Positions 1 through 10,533 are shown, numbered from the stretch's first letter. The stretch is 64,000 bases of DNA from Planctobacterium marinum (GCF_020687805.1 NZ_JAJEWQ010000001.1:777232-841231), one strand, 5' to 3'. Notes: a model not told the origin generated them from the sequence alone. Made by a program: numbers and translations.

Positions 1-1176
1 GCGGATCCAGAGCAAAAATCCTGGGCTATTGATATTTATAGCAAACGCATCGCTACGATAGAAAAAGTGTCATCGCTTCAGGTAAAAGTGATTGAAATTC
101 CTTTCTACACAAAACAAAAACAAAATGCTGTTTTGTATTCGATACACGAAAACACAAAACCCAATCAGCGCTATTTATTTTTAAGAAATATGACAAATGA
201 GCGCTTCTATCAACTGGGTGAAAATATTTCCGACGTATTACCATCAATCAACAAAGATTATAGACTGTCTCTTAACAATTCAGTTGATGTTATTAACTAC
301 GTGAAGTTCTACGGCTCTTTACATGGCACTGACAAAGGCATTTTTTATGTTTTAGATCCCAATTCACATTTGGAAATGTCTGATGACCTTTATCGAAAGT
401 ATGGCATCACGTCAATCAATGCCATCAGAACAAACACCGAAAGCTGGAAAGTGTCCGCTTTTATGCTTTATGCCAGGCAACTATTCAAGGTAACGTTTTC
501 AGTGACTGAACAAGGTAGGGTGACAATGCTAGATGATACTCCACTTCAGATATTGCCTGAGTCAATTGTTGCCAATACACTCACTGTTAAGGGCAAGGCT
601 CGATTGCAACAAAATCACTTAAGCCATCCTGAACCTGTAGAACATTCAGATAAAAATAACCAAATATCCGAATCGACCAATGTGCCGACTTTAAGTTTTG
701 CCACCAGAGTGAAAGCTCGCAAATTATTAAAACAATATATCACCAGCAGTGAAAACATTAAAAATATTGCCACCCGTGCATCACAGCTGAATCAAGACAA
801 TTCCATTCAAGACTACATGGAATATTGTGTTGATGTTTTACAGAGTAGTGCAGAGGGCGAACGTTGCAAAAAGAACGACGAAAAAATTGCTGATTACCTT
901 ACTCAGGGAATACAACACACTCAGTTCATGACTGAGATTTTTACCCTGGTTAAATCGGCGGAGGCGGTTATGGGAACATACGCTAAATTAGACGAAAATC
1001 AACGTCTGCCAAAAATCATTAATTTATTAGAAAATGATGTAGAAATTGAGGAAATACTAACAGCAACGGAAGATCTGGAAAATTTAACCGGGTCACTGGA
1101 AAGATTGCATAAAGCTTTGCTGGACGTGATAAACGCCAGTGAATGCAGTTGCAGCAAGGTATCTATAAATCAATAG
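1..1176 (+). CDS. Hypothetical protein, 5' end outside the window
   Basis: The reading frame is open from the first base and reaches a TAG stop at 1174-1176, so at least 391 residues are present and the true start lies upstream. A GTG at 67 could initiate but the residues before it read as ordinary protein. I do not recognise the family. The N-terminal half looks like a mixed alpha/beta domain. The part after about residue 235 is charged and predicted helical, with KARKLLKQY and several Glu/Lys-rich segments, and the end carries a Cys-x-Cys. No signal peptide, membrane segment or catalytic motif is visible. It is followed by the convergent tRNA-Val gene. Coding confidence is high; function is unknown. 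Confidence 0.75.
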   Translation, partial: ADPEQKSWAIDIYSKRIATIEKVSSLQVKVIEIPFYTKQKQNAVLYSIHENTKPNQRYLFLRNMTNERFYQLGENISDVLPSINKDYRLSLNNSVDVINYVKFYGSLHGTDKGIFYVLDPNSHLEMSDDLYRKYGITSINAIRTNTESWKVSAFMLYARQLFKVTFSVTEQGRVTMLDDTPLQILPESIVANTLTVKGKARLQQNHLSHPEPVEHSDKNNQISESTNVPTLSFATRVKARKLLKQYITSSENIKNIATRASQLNQDNSIQDYMEYCVDVLQSSAEGERCKKNDEKIADYLTQGIQHTQFMTEIFTLVKSAEAVMGTYAKLDENQRLPKIINLLENDVEIEEILTATEDLENLTGSLERLHKALLDVINASECSCSKVSINQ

Positions 1177-1232
1177 CACCCTAAAATTGCAAAATTACGT
1201 TGGAACAGAAATTTTTTGGTGAATATAAAAAA

Positions 1233-1309
1233 TGGTGCGTCCGAGTAGACTCGAACTACCGACCCCCACCATGTCAAGGTGGTGCTCTAACCAACTGAGC
1301 TACGGACGC
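1233..1309 (-). tRNA. tRNA-Val (anticodon GAC)
   Basis: Read on the minus strand this is a full 77-nt cloverleaf. The acceptor arm is GCGTCCG/CGGACGC, the anticodon stem CCACC/GGTGG encloses loop TTGACAT (anticodon GAC), the T-loop is TTCGAGT, and CCA is genome-encoded (1233-1235). It is nearly identical to the E. coli GAC valine tRNA and reads GUC/GUU codons. Confidence 0.97.
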
Positions 1310-1360
1310 ACTGATTTGAAAGGGTTAACGCCTGATGCGCTGTCTTTCGAAGCGGCGCGT

Positions 1361-1389
1361 ATATTATCGCCAGGAAACCGCCGGTGCAA
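1361..1389 (-). promoter_or_regulatory. Promoter of tRNA-Val
   Basis: On the minus strand TTGCAC (1389-1384) is followed after 17 bp by TAATAT (1366-1361), about 50 bp upstream of the tRNA. A GC-rich discriminator (ACGCGCCGC) follows the -10, as is typical of stringently controlled stable-RNA promoters. Confidence 0.6.
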
Positions 1390-1471
1390 GCACTAATTTT
1401 GAATTGACGTTTGAAAGCCGAGTTTTTAATCAATTGCTGATAACCGGCGGCACCTTCATGGCGTTGCTGAC

Positions 1472-1500
1472 TTGCAAGTCGCAGGCTACGCGTTTATAAC
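1472..1500 (+). promoter_or_regulatory. Probable sigma70 promoter of glsB
   Basis: TTGCAA (1472-1477), a 17-bp spacer, then TATAAC (1495-1500), ending 36 bp before the glsB ATG. The region 1310-1536 otherwise holds only the divergent tRNA-Val promoter. Confidence 0.5.
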
Positions 1501-1536
1501 TCGCATTCTTTTGATTATTTCAGAGATATTGACCAG

Positions 1537-2466
1537 ATGAGCCAGTGTTCCGATTGCCATGAAGTCGATCTTCAGGGCATTTTAGATGAAGTAAAACCCC
1601 TGCTCGGCCAGGGGAAAGTGGCGGATTATATTCCGGCACTGGCAAAAATCAGTGGTCAAAAGCTGGGCATAGCGATTTGCGACATCAATGGTAAAGTCTA
1701 TTCCGCCGGTGATGCCACCGAACGATTTTCCATTCAAAGTATCTCAAAAGTCCTGAGCCTCACCATGGCGTTTAATCTGTATGGTGAAAGCCTGTGGCAA
1801 AAAGTCGGACGTGAGCCTTCCGGACACGCCTTTAATTCACTGATCCAGTTGGAGTTAGAGCAAGGTATTCCCCGTAATCCCTTTATTAATGCCGGTGCAA
1901 TAAAGGTATGTGATCTGTTGGCTACGCGATTGTCAGCACCTAAACAACGACTCAAAGAACTGCTCTGGGACTTGTGCGGCAATACCCGTATTACCTCCAA
2001 CAAAGTTGTGGCCCGTTCTGAAAAGCAATTCAGTGATCGCAATGCCGCCATGGCGCACCTGATGAAAGCATTTAATAACTTCGACAATGATGTACAAAAA
2101 GTACTGGATATCTATTTTCATGCCTGTGCTATTGAGATGTCCTGCATTGAACTGGCCCGAGCATTCTTTTTTCTGGCCAATCAGGGCAAATCGGCGGTGA
2201 CACAGCAACAAGTGGTCACGCATCGCCAAAGCAAACAATTAAACGCCCTGTTGGCGGTTTGTGGCCTCTATGATCAGGCAGGAGACTTTGCTTACCGCGT
2301 AGGACTACCGGGCAAAAGTGGTGTTGGTGGCGGTATCGTCGCGATTATTCCCGGCGAATGCAGTGTTTGTGTCTGGTCGCCGGAGCTCAACAGCTTTGGC
2401 AATTCATTGGCGGGTAGTGAAGCACTGGCGTTATTTACCAGTGCTTTAGGTCGCTCTATTTTCTGA
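1537..2466 (+). CDS. glsB: Glutaminase
   Basis: A 309-residue cytoplasmic glutaminase of the beta-lactamase-like fold, hydrolysing L-glutamine to glutamate and ammonia. The family length is about 305-310. The SxxK catalytic pair is visible as SISK, with Ser68 and Lys71 following FSIQ, and the family block [11 protein letters not shown] is present. The C-terminal [12 protein letters not shown] segment carries the second conserved catalytic region. The ATG at 1537 fits homologue N-termini. The gene stands alone, with its own likely promoter just upstream, and converges on the patatin-like gene with only 3 bp between stop codons. Assignment is by strong family resemblance. Confidence 0.95.
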   Translation: MSQCSDCHEVDLQGILDEVKPLLGQGKVADYIPALAKISGQKLGIAICDINGKVYSAGDATERFSIQSISKVLSLTMAFNLYGESLWQKVGREPSGHAFNSLIQLELEQGIPRNPFINAGAIKVCDLLATRLSAPKQRLKELLWDLCGNTRITSNKVVARSEKQFSDRNAAMAHLMKAFNNFDNDVQKVLDIYFHACAIEMSCIELARAFFFLANQGKSAVTQQQVVTHRQSKQLNALLAVCGLYDQAGDFAYRVGLPGKSGVGGGIVAIIPGECSVCVWSPELNSFGNSLAGSEALALFTSALGRSIF

Positions 2467-2469
2467 AGC

Positions 2470-3570
2470 TTAAATCGTTTTAAAGGGCAAGGGTTTAAGC
2501 ACCTCATTGAGACAGGCTACATCCTGCAGATTTAAAAAAGCTTCGCCCAGCCGGTCTGTCTCAGACAGTACGGTTTTCCAGTATGCCAGGCGTTCGGTCA
2601 CCGGGATTTTGCTGAAATCGTGCCTGTCGGGAATTTTGCCATAAGGTAAAGACGCCACAAATTCGGGAGAAGGCACCACCATAACCACATTGTCATAGCA
2701 CATTTTGTGAGGATGCCGCCAGGGTAGCGATTTATCAAACCATCCGGGTTTTGGCACAGAATAAAAGTGTGGGAATAGCACCAGGTTATTTTCGACTTTA
2801 TCGGTCAACGCCGCATCGGCGTCAAAGCGTAAATCGAAATGATAATCTGTCACCCCGCCGTCGCGATACATGCCTTTTCCCGCGCCTTCGATGTTGGGGA
2901 TCCCCCTTAAAATGCCGGGTATCGCCCCTGAAGCCAGAAGTGCATCTATGACATTGGTTTCTGTCAGGGCAACCTGCCTGGTTTTCAATCTGGCGGGGTC
3001 TTCAAAATTTAGAGCTTGTCCGGCTCCTGAAAATACAAAGCGTTCATAAAACCGGCCCAACTGGCGTCGACTGATACCATTGGCCAATGCACTTAACAAA
3101 AGTCCGGGGTATTGGATAGCCTTGCGTTCCGGCGCCAGCAACCCACGACACCGGGCTGCAATAAAATGAGCCACGAAAACCGGGTTATTTGCAACGAAAT
3201 GGCGATTCTCTGCGGGTAACATTCGCGTCAGTAATGCCGACGCTTTGTCAGATATCTCAGTAATGTCAGGCCTTTCACTGTAAACCGTTTCAGAATAGTC
3301 TTTTGCCAGTCGGTTAATGGCTGCCACCGGATCTGGCTGGGTCAGGCAGGCAAACCGAAACGCACCCGCAGAAGAGCCCACCATATTCAGAGGCTGCGCT
3401 CTGCGATTAAAAAATTCGGATATCAATACTCGATCAATGCCCGCCAGAACAAACCACTTTGGACCTCCTGATGCACCAAGTACAGTATGAAAAAGCTCAG
3501 GTTTCAGGCCATATACCTTAAGTAGCTGGAGCGCTCTGGGCCCGGCAAAAACATTTAACACGCGATTCAT
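2470..3570 (-). CDS. Patatin-like phospholipase
   Basis: A 366-residue protein of the patatin family, acyl hydrolases using a Ser-Asp dyad. The oxyanion-hole glycines are in GASGGPKWF (residues 32-40), the nucleophile elbow is GSSAG (65-69, Ser67), and the catalytic Asp lies in RDGGVTDYH near residue 238. No signal peptide is visible, so a cytoplasmic or peripheral membrane location is likely. It is a single gene between convergent glsB and the divergent ACT-domain gene. The ATG at 3570 gives an N-terminus beginning just before the first beta strand, as in the family. The natural lipid substrate cannot be inferred. Confidence 0.85.
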   Translation of the reverse strand: MNRVLNVFAGPRALQLLKVYGLKPELFHTVLGASGGPKWFVLAGIDRVLISEFFNRRAQPLNMVGSSAGAFRFACLTQPDPVAAINRLAKDYSETVYSERPDITEISDKASALLTRMLPAENRHFVANNPVFVAHFIAARCRGLLAPERKAIQYPGLLLSALANGISRRQLGRFYERFVFSGAGQALNFEDPARLKTRQVALTETNVIDALLASGAIPGILRGIPNIEGAGKGMYRDGGVTDYHFDLRFDADAALTDKVENNLVLFPHFYSVPKPGWFDKSLPWRHPHKMCYDNVVMVVPSPEFVASLPYGKIPDRHDFSKIPVTERLAYWKTVLSETDRLGEAFLNLQDVACLNEVLKPLPFKTI

Positions 3571-3740
3571 TACACCAAAATTCCTACTATTTTTTTCTTA
3601 AATCATTTGCTGGGAATCAAAAAATCAGCACTTTGCTCACTAATAAAACAAAGCCCCTGTGGATTGTTTAAAATCACACCAACCAATAAAAACATTAAAT
3701 ATCAACAACATAACAAGTTAAACAATGGTTGCCCCCAAAG

Positions 3741-3791
3741 TTACCCACAGACTTTGTGAATAACTAAGTAAAAGTGGTGAAGTTATGCACA
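3741..3791. promoter_or_regulatory. Cluster of DnaA-box-like 9-mers
   Basis: Within 51 bp lie TTACCCACA (3741-3749, one mismatch to TTATNCACA), TTATTCACA on the minus strand (3755-3763, perfect) and TTATGCACA (3783-3791, perfect). A weaker CAATCCACA sits on the minus strand at 3658-3666. The interval 3667-3725 between them is strongly AT-rich. This occupies most of the 289-bp divergent region between the patatin-like gene and the ACT-domain gene. It could be a DnaA-regulated promoter or a DnaA-titrating site; the motif matches are seen, the role is inferred. Confidence 0.5.
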
Positions 3792-3859
3792 ACTGAAACT
3801 TTACTTGAACTCTGGGGCAAGGTTGCGCACAATTCCGATAGATTCGCAAAGGACATGTT

Positions 3860-4243
3860 ATGCCAAAACAAACACTAGCCACTCTACCACAAACATTCAT
3901 TGTACATAGCCTTGCCGCTGATGCAGAAGTACCGCGTCAGGTATTCAACGCATCGGTTTTTTTTATTGGCAAAACCAACGATGAACTGTCTATCGTGGTA
4001 CCCGAAACGGTTTCCCTGGATTCAGAAGAATCTGATGGCGACTGGCGAGCACTGGAAGTGTTAGGCCCTTTGGAATTATCCATGGTGGGTATTATGGCGC
4101 AAATTGGCAATGTGCTGGCAAAAGCCCGCATCAGTATTTTCGTGGTATCCACCTTTGAAACTGATTATTTTTTGGTGAAAGAGCGGGATTTGCATAATGC
4201 CGCAGAAGCTCTGGAAAAGGATGGCTACAAAGTTATTTTATGA
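3860..4243 (+). CDS. ACT-domain protein (CASTOR/ACT_7-like)
   Basis: A 127-residue protein resembling the small ACT-domain proteins in which two ACT-like modules bind an amino acid ligand. The core is a central DWRALEVLGPLELSMVGIMAQIGNVLAKARISIF segment (described here by its parts: WRALEV, then GPLELSMVGI, then a helix and the ISIFVVSTFETDYFLV strand pair), typical of the second ACT. No enzymatic domain is attached, so a ligand-sensing or regulatory role is likely. The stop overlaps the next start (ATGA at 4240-4243), indicating translational coupling with the EIIA-like gene. Start ATG 3860 follows AAAGGACATGTT. Confidence 0.75.
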   Translation: MPKQTLATLPQTFIVHSLAADAEVPRQVFNASVFFIGKTNDELSIVVPETVSLDSEESDGDWRALEVLGPLELSMVGIMAQIGNVLAKARISIFVVSTFETDYFLVKERDLHNAAEALEKDGYKVIL

Positions 4244-4749
4244 AGCCTTTTCTGGGAAGACTAATTGACTCTGAAGACAGCGTAGAATTCAAAAAGCATA
4301 TCGCCATTGCTGCTCCGGTGAATGGCAAAGTCTGTACATTAGACAACTTCCCATCCCTGCTCTACACGCAGCGTCTGTTTGGCGAAGGTGTTGCCATCGA
4401 ACTCAGTGGCTATCAGGTTGTGGCGCCCTTTGACTGCACCGTAGAACAGCTGCCGCCTACCGCTGAAATGATACGCCTTAAGTCGGCACAAGGTATCAGG
4501 ATGCAAATTCAATTGGGACTGCAAACCGAAGTGCTTATGGGCAATGGCTTTCGTTTGTATGCCAGGCCGGGGCAAAAATTGCGACGTGGCGAAGCCTTAC
4601 TGGATTTTAATTTACGAAAAATGAAAGATAACCTTAAATCTTCACTTGCTGCTGTGACTATATTAAACAGCAACAGGCTAAGCGGCATAAGACCACATTA
4701 CCGCCAGGTTATCGCGAATGAAGATGTGCTACTCGATCTCTATATTTAA
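4240..4749 (+). CDS. Degenerate PTS EIIA-glucose-like domain protein
   Basis: A 169-residue single-domain homologue of the glucose-type EIIA (Crr family). The fold-defining blocks are present: IAAPVNGKV, GEGVAIELSG, VAPFDCTVEQL and MGNGFRLYARPGQKLRRGEALLDF. In Crr the phosphorylated His90 sits in VHFG and its partner His75 in NHAF. Here the aligned residues are Gln91 (in IQLG) and Glu76 (in TAEM), so neither catalytic histidine remains. It cannot take part in phosphotransfer by the known mechanism and is probably a binding or regulatory scaffold. No other PTS gene is nearby. It is coupled to the upstream ACT-domain gene by a 4-bp overlap. Confidence 0.8.
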   Translation: MKPFLGRLIDSEDSVEFKKHIAIAAPVNGKVCTLDNFPSLLYTQRLFGEGVAIELSGYQVVAPFDCTVEQLPPTAEMIRLKSAQGIRMQIQLGLQTEVLMGNGFRLYARPGQKLRRGEALLDFNLRKMKDNLKSSLAAVTILNSNRLSGIRPHYRQVIANEDVLLDLYI

Positions 4750-4776
4750 CCATACCTGACACTCACAGGACCAACA

Positions 4777-6251
<1,475 letters not shown>

Positions 6252-6257
6252 GGCCCG

Positions 6258-6902
6258 ATGGAAATATTGCAATCTCTTCCGCTGGTGAAAATAGACGACA
6301 GGCATTACTTGCATGAAGCTATTGTCAGTGACTTTCTGAAACTACGCCAGGCTGCCAACAATGCCGGGGTAAATCTGGATATCGCCAGCAGCTACCGTCC
6401 TGTAGAACGGCAATTGTTGATCTGGAACGAAAAGTGGTCCGGTAAACGACCATTGTTGAACCGCGTCGGTACCCCCTGCGATGCCAGTGCACTGACGGAT
6501 AAAGAAAAGCTGGATACCATTTTAATCTGGTCAGCATTGCCGGGCACCAGCCGACATCACTGGGGCACCGACATTGATGTTTACGATGCCCCGCGTATTG
6601 CTGAATCTGGTAAAACTTTGCAATTAGTGCCAGACGAATATCTGCCTGGTGGCCCCTGTGGTCAGCTCAAACGCTGGATGAATGACAACCTTGAAGCTAT
6701 GGGATTTTATTGCCCCTACGCGACGGATAATGGCGGGGTTGCTTACGAACCCTGGCATATCAGTCATCTGGCGCAGAGCGCGAAATTTGAACGTTTACTG
6801 ACTCCCGAAGCACTGGCAACCACCATCAGTCAACTGGATATTCTGGGAAAAAGTACCATCCTGGAAAACCTGGAGGTAATACACCGCCAGTTTATCAAAT
6901 AA
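6258..6902 (+). CDS. M15-family D,D/D,L-carboxypeptidase-like peptidase
   Basis: A 214-residue VanY/M15B-type zinc peptidase. The metal-binding motif HxxGxxxD is seen in SRHHWGTDIDVYD (His100, Gly103, Asp107), and the second His of the family is in YEPWHISH near residue 168. SSYRPVERQ is the family block that precedes the site. No obvious signal peptide is present, so it may act on cytoplasmic or recycled muropeptides, or be exported by another route. It starts 6 bp after dapE, so it is in the same operon, which links diaminopimelate synthesis with peptidoglycan trimming. Confidence 0.85.
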   Translation: MEILQSLPLVKIDDRHYLHEAIVSDFLKLRQAANNAGVNLDIASSYRPVERQLLIWNEKWSGKRPLLNRVGTPCDASALTDKEKLDTILIWSALPGTSRHHWGTDIDVYDAPRIAESGKTLQLVPDEYLPGGPCGQLKRWMNDNLEAMGFYCPYATDNGGVAYEPWHISHLAQSAKFERLLTPEALATTISQLDILGKSTILENLEVIHRQFIK

Positions 6903-6911
6903 TCGACAATA

Positions 6912-7643
6912 TTATTTACCGCCAGCCAAATCCAGAAACGTACCGGTAATATAAGACGCTTCGTCTGACAACAACCAGGCAATGGCATGTGCAACTTCTT
7001 CGGGTGTACCACCGCGTTGCAATGGAATTTGCGGGATCAACCGTTCGACCCGTTCAGGTTCACCGCCATCAGCGTGCATATCGGTATAAATAAAAGCAGG
7101 TCTGACACTATTTACCCTGATATTCCTGGCGGCCAGTTCTATCGACAGTCCTTTGGTAATGGCATCCATCGCGGCTTTTGATGCGGCGTAATCGACATAT
7201 TCAAAAGGTGCACCGGTACGGGCGGCAACCGAAGTAACATTAACAATTGCACCTGCGCCTTCAGCCTGTCGGATAAAGGCCCTGCAACACAAAAAACCGC
7301 TTAATACATTTGTATTCATCGTTGCCTGAAAACGATCGAAACTCATATCCTGTAATGGCATTTGCGTTTGCAGCATACCGGCATTATTTACCAGGCAACG
7401 GACTGGCCCCCATTCAGCATTGACCTGGTGGAACAAGCGCTGAACGTCTGATTCAAGGGACACATCCGCCTGAATAGCAATGGCTCTGCCGCCAGCGGCC
7501 ACAATATCCTTTGCAACCTTGTCAGCGCTCTTAGCATCGCGACGATAATTGACAACAACGGCATAACCCTGACTAGCCAGTTTTTTGGCTGTTGCGGCGC
7601 CAATCCCCCGACCAGCTCCTGTTATCACTACGGTTTTATGCAA
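6912..7643 (-). CDS. SDR-family oxidoreductase
   Basis: A classical short-chain dehydrogenase/reductase with Rossmann fold. The NAD(P) motif is TGAGRGIG (residues 8-15), NNAG follows the fourth strand, and the catalytic YxxxK is YAASK preceded by the Ser of VTSVAAR. I place the start at a TTG (7643-7641), because an exact AGGAGG lies 7 bases upstream and the resulting N-terminus (MHKTVVITGAG) fits the family. A longer in-frame ATG at 7703 would overlap the RDD gene and add an unsupported extension. Length is then 243 residues. It resembles glucose/3-oxoacyl reductase-type members; the substrate is unknown. Confidence 0.85.
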   Translation of the reverse strand: MHKTVVITGAGRGIGAATAKKLASQGYAVVVNYRRDAKSADKVAKDIVAAGGRAIAIQADVSLESDVQRLFHQVNAEWGPVRCLVNNAGMLQTQMPLQDMSFDRFQATMNTNVLSGFLCCRAFIRQAEGAGAIVNVTSVAARTGAPFEYVDYAASKAAMDAITKGLSIELAARNIRVNSVRPAFIYTDMHADGGEPERVERLIPQIPLQRGGTPEEVAHAIAWLLSDEASYITGTFLDLAGGK

Positions 7644-7678
7644 TCTTCTGCCTCCTGAGATATTACCCTGTGGCCAGC

Positions 7679-8524
7679 TTAGGGTAATTTGGTTTCGATA
7701 CACACTTTTGGCGCATCTTTTACCACCACCAGTGTACCTGAAATTTTATCCTGTATCGCTTGTCGGTTAGGATCCCAATACACCTGAATAAATCCCATCA
7801 ACCCGGTGGCAAAACCTGCGGTATAGCCACCGTAGCGGCCGAATGCTTCCCACAAGTTCAGGTCCGAGCCATCCAGCTTTATCACCTTGATGCCACATAT
7901 TTTTTTACCAATAGTCTGACCAGAAAACCATCCGGTAAATACACTAAAATAAAACGCAGCCCAACCAAAGTTGATCCCCATTGACGCCAGTTCATCTTCG
8001 ATTTGCTGCCACAAATCCCGTGACTCGGCGCTGCTCAAGTCGGTCTCTTCCGGCTCTGCCGGTAGAGTTGTTTCTGAGATTTCAGCAGGGTTAACCTCAT
8101 CCCCGGGAACATGGGTAACCTCATATTCTGGTCCTTTCGTGAAATGTTTATCATCGATATATTCCCAACAACCGACAACAAAGATAAACATACAAAAGCC
8201 ACCAATTACTTTAAGGGCGTTTCGGGAAAAACGGTAACCCGGTTTACTGGCCAATTGCCGCCCTGCCCCCAGCAGCGTCCAACCTATAAAGCCAAACAGC
8301 ATAAAATCGCTGAGATGGGTTAACAACAGTACCAGTGCGGCATCAATCAGCATCGCCAATCCTCGCCTACCCGGCCCGGCCAACGGTTTTCCATATAATT
8401 CAGCGCTAACCGCAAAGGCGTATGGGGTGATATAGTTCTTATTGTCTTTTGCAACAGACGGGAGTTCATGGCCCGGAGCCTCTACCACTGGTTGCTTATG
8501 ATTGTCTGGCGAAGGCGAGTTCAT
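7679..8524 (-). CDS. RDD-family membrane protein
   Basis: A 281-residue membrane protein. The RDD domain begins near residue 51 with GPGRRGLAMLIDAALVLLL (Arg and Asp of the family motif), and continues with two or three hydrophobic helices. The closing part has TIGKKICGIKV and DPNRQAIQDKISGT, hallmarks of the family C-terminus. An acidic insert lies between residues 145 and 180. The ATG at 8524 abuts the stop of the VWA gene (TAAATG), so the two are co-translated. Family members are often transporters or membrane anchors; in MoxR/VWA operons the role is not known. Confidence 0.85.
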   Translation of the reverse strand: MNSPSPDNHKQPVVEAPGHELPSVAKDNKNYITPYAFAVSAELYGKPLAGPGRRGLAMLIDAALVLLLTHLSDFMLFGFIGWTLLGAGRQLASKPGYRFSRNALKVIGGFCMFIFVVGCWEYIDDKHFTKGPEYEVTHVPGDEVNPAEISETTLPAEPEETDLSSAESRDLWQQIEDELASMGINFGWAAFYFSVFTGWFSGQTIGKKICGIKVIKLDGSDLNLWEAFGRYGGYTAGFATGLMGFIQVYWDPNRQAIQDKISGTLVVVKDAPKVCIETKLP

Positions 8525-9697
8525 TTACAATAATTCCTTAATCCCCTTAGTGATACCTGTCAGGGTTAACGGATACATCCTCTGTTCCATAATTTCATGC
8601 ATAATCTTCACCGACGCATAGTAAGACCAGTATTGTTCCGGTTGCGGGTTCAGCCAGATGGCGTGTTTAAAGTGCTGTAATAAACGGTTCATCCATACCG
8701 CCCCGGCCTCTTCATTCCAGTGTTCTACGCTACCGCCAGGATAGGTGATTTCATACGGCCCCATGGTGGCATCACCAACAAAGATCACCTTATATTCGCT
8801 GCTGTATTTATGAATAATATCCCAAACAGAAATGGTCTCTTTACGTCGACGGCTGTTGTCCTTCCAAACCCCTTCGTAAACACAATTGTGAAAATAGAAG
8901 AATTCCAGGTGTTTGAATTCGGCGTGTGCGGCTGAAAATAATTCTTCGCAAGCCTGGATATGTGCATCCATGGAACCACCCACATCAAAAAATAACAGGA
9001 CTTTAATAGCATTATGCCGTTCCGGCATCATTTTGATATCCAGGTAGCCAGCATTTTTTGCCGTTGCCCCAATAGTACCGGCTAAGTCCAGTTCATCTCT
9101 GGCGCCGCTTCGCGCAAATTGGCGCAGTTTGCGCAATGCCACTTTGACATTTCGGGTGCCCAACTCTACATCGCTGGCCAGGTCTTTAAACTCGCGTTTA
9201 TCCCAGACTTTAGCTGCGGAAAACTGGCCATTGCCATTTTGCCCGATACGCACACCTTCCGGGTTGTACCCACCTGAGCCAAAAGGTGACGTTCCTCCCG
9301 TGCCTATCCATTTGTTCCCTCCCTGATGGCGTTTTTGTTGTTCCTGCAATCGCTGCTGCAGCGTTTCCATTAATTTTTCCAGGCCGCCCAGACTTTTAAT
9401 TTTGGCTTTTTCTTCTTCGCTGAAAAGTCGTTCAAATTCCTTGCGCAACCACTCTTCCGGGATCGTGTCGCCTAATAAATCGACGGACTGGATGCCTTTG
9501 AAATAATCAGCAAAGGCCCTGTCGTATTTGTCAAAATGGGATTCATCTTTAACCATACACAGTCGTGACAAATGATAAAAATCCTCCAGGTCCGCAAACG
9601 CCAGGTTTTGATCTAAGGCATTGAGCAGATCCAGTAATTCCCTTAGCGAAACCGGGATCTGATACTCACGCAGTTTAAAAAAGAAAGGAATTAACAT
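8525..9697 (-). CDS. VWA-domain protein (CoxE-like), partner of MoxR ATPase
   Basis: A 390-residue protein whose C-terminal half is a von Willebrand A domain. The metal-ion-dependent adhesion site is DVGGSMDAH, a CoxE-style variant of DxSxS, and further ligands are expected in VFVGDATMGPYE. The N-terminal half is helical and highly charged, with a Gln-rich stretch around residue 110-125. It overlaps the MoxR gene by one base (TAATG) and abuts the RDD gene. By analogy with MoxR/VWA pairs it likely acts as a substrate adaptor for the AAA+ remodelling ATPase, in the cytoplasm. Confidence 0.88.
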   Translation of the reverse strand: MLIPFFFKLREYQIPVSLRELLDLLNALDQNLAFADLEDFYHLSRLCMVKDESHFDKYDRAFADYFKGIQSVDLLGDTIPEEWLRKEFERLFSEEEKAKIKSLGGLEKLMETLQQRLQEQQKRHQGGNKWIGTGGTSPFGSGGYNPEGVRIGQNGNGQFSAAKVWDKREFKDLASDVELGTRNVKVALRKLRQFARSGARDELDLAGTIGATAKNAGYLDIKMMPERHNAIKVLLFFDVGGSMDAHIQACEELFSAAHAEFKHLEFFYFHNCVYEGVWKDNSRRRKETISVWDIIHKYSSEYKVIFVGDATMGPYEITYPGGSVEHWNEEAGAVWMNRLLQHFKHAIWLNPQPEQYWSYYASVKIMHEIMEQRMYPLTLTGITKGIKELL

Positions 9698-10533
9698 TAG
9701 CGTCGCGCCATAAACGCCAGTTTCTCAAACAAATGAATGTCCTGCTCGTTCTTCAGCAATGCACCGTACAGAGGTGGAATGGCATTTTTATTATTTGCTT
9801 CATGCAATACGTCCTCAGGAATGTCTTCTGCCACTAATAGTTTTAACCAATCCAGCAACTCCGAAGTCGACGGCTTTTTCTTAAGGCCCGGTATTTCACG
9901 TAAACTGAAAAACGACTCCAAAGCCCTATTCAGCAAGCTTTTCTTCAGATCCGGATAATGCAGTTGCACAATCTGTCGCATTTCATCCTCTGACGGAAAA
10001 CTAATGTAATGAAAAAAACAACGGCGCAAAAAAGCATCCGGCAGTTCTTTTTCATTGTTAGAGGTAATAATTACGATCGGGCGTTGAGTAGCTTTGATGG
10101 TTTGCTGAGTTTCATAAACATGAAACTCCATTCGGTCTAATTCCAGCAGCAGGTCATTGGGAAATTCAATATCGGCTTTATCGATCTCGTCAATCAGCAG
10201 TACCGGGCGCTGCTCATGTTCAAATGCCTGCCACAGCTTCCCTTTAACGATATAGTTAGCAACGTTGTGTACTTTGTCATCTCCCAACTGAGAGTCCCGT
10301 AATCGCGACACCGCATCATACTCATACAATCCCTGTTGCGCTTTGGTGGTGGATTTAATATGCCACTGTAACAAGGGAACGCCCAGGCTATCCGCTAACT
10401 CCTGCGCCAATACGGTTTTACCTGTGCCCGGCTCACCTTTGATCAGCAGCGGTTTTTGCAATGTAATAGCGGCGTTTACCGCCAGTTGAAGGTCTTTTGT
10501 TGCGAGGTATTTATCGGAACCCTGAAAGGACAT
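9697..10533 (-). CDS. MoxR-family AAA+ ATPase
   Basis: A AAA+ chaperone-like ATPase of the MoxR family. Walker A is GEPGTGKT, Walker B is VLLIDEIDKAD, sensor 1 is ITSNNEKELPDAFLRRC, which also contains the arginine finger region. I choose the second of two tandem ATGs (10533) because GGAG lies 5 bases upstream, giving 278 residues starting MSFQGSDKYL as in homologues. The frame extends further upstream to 10593 but those residues lack a ribosome site. It heads a three-gene operon with the VWA and RDD genes, which probably assembles or activates a still unknown target. Confidence 0.92.
   Translation of the reverse strand: MSFQGSDKYLATKDLQLAVNAAITLQKPLLIKGEPGTGKTVLAQELADSLGVPLLQWHIKSTTKAQQGLYEYDAVSRLRDSQLGDDKVHNVANYIVKGKLWQAFEHEQRPVLLIDEIDKADIEFPNDLLLELDRMEFHVYETQQTIKATQRPIVIITSNNEKELPDAFLRRCFFHYISFPSEDEMRQIVQLHYPDLKKSLLNRALESFFSLREIPGLKKKPSTSELLDWLKLLVAEDIPEDVLHEANNKNAIPPLYGALLKNEQDIHLFEKLAFMARR

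Noticed and set aside
3658..3791. Chromosome origin at the DnaA-box cluster
   Set aside because: Only two perfect boxes, no 13-mer array clearly seen and none of the usual origin-flanking genes; kept only as a DnaA-site cluster.
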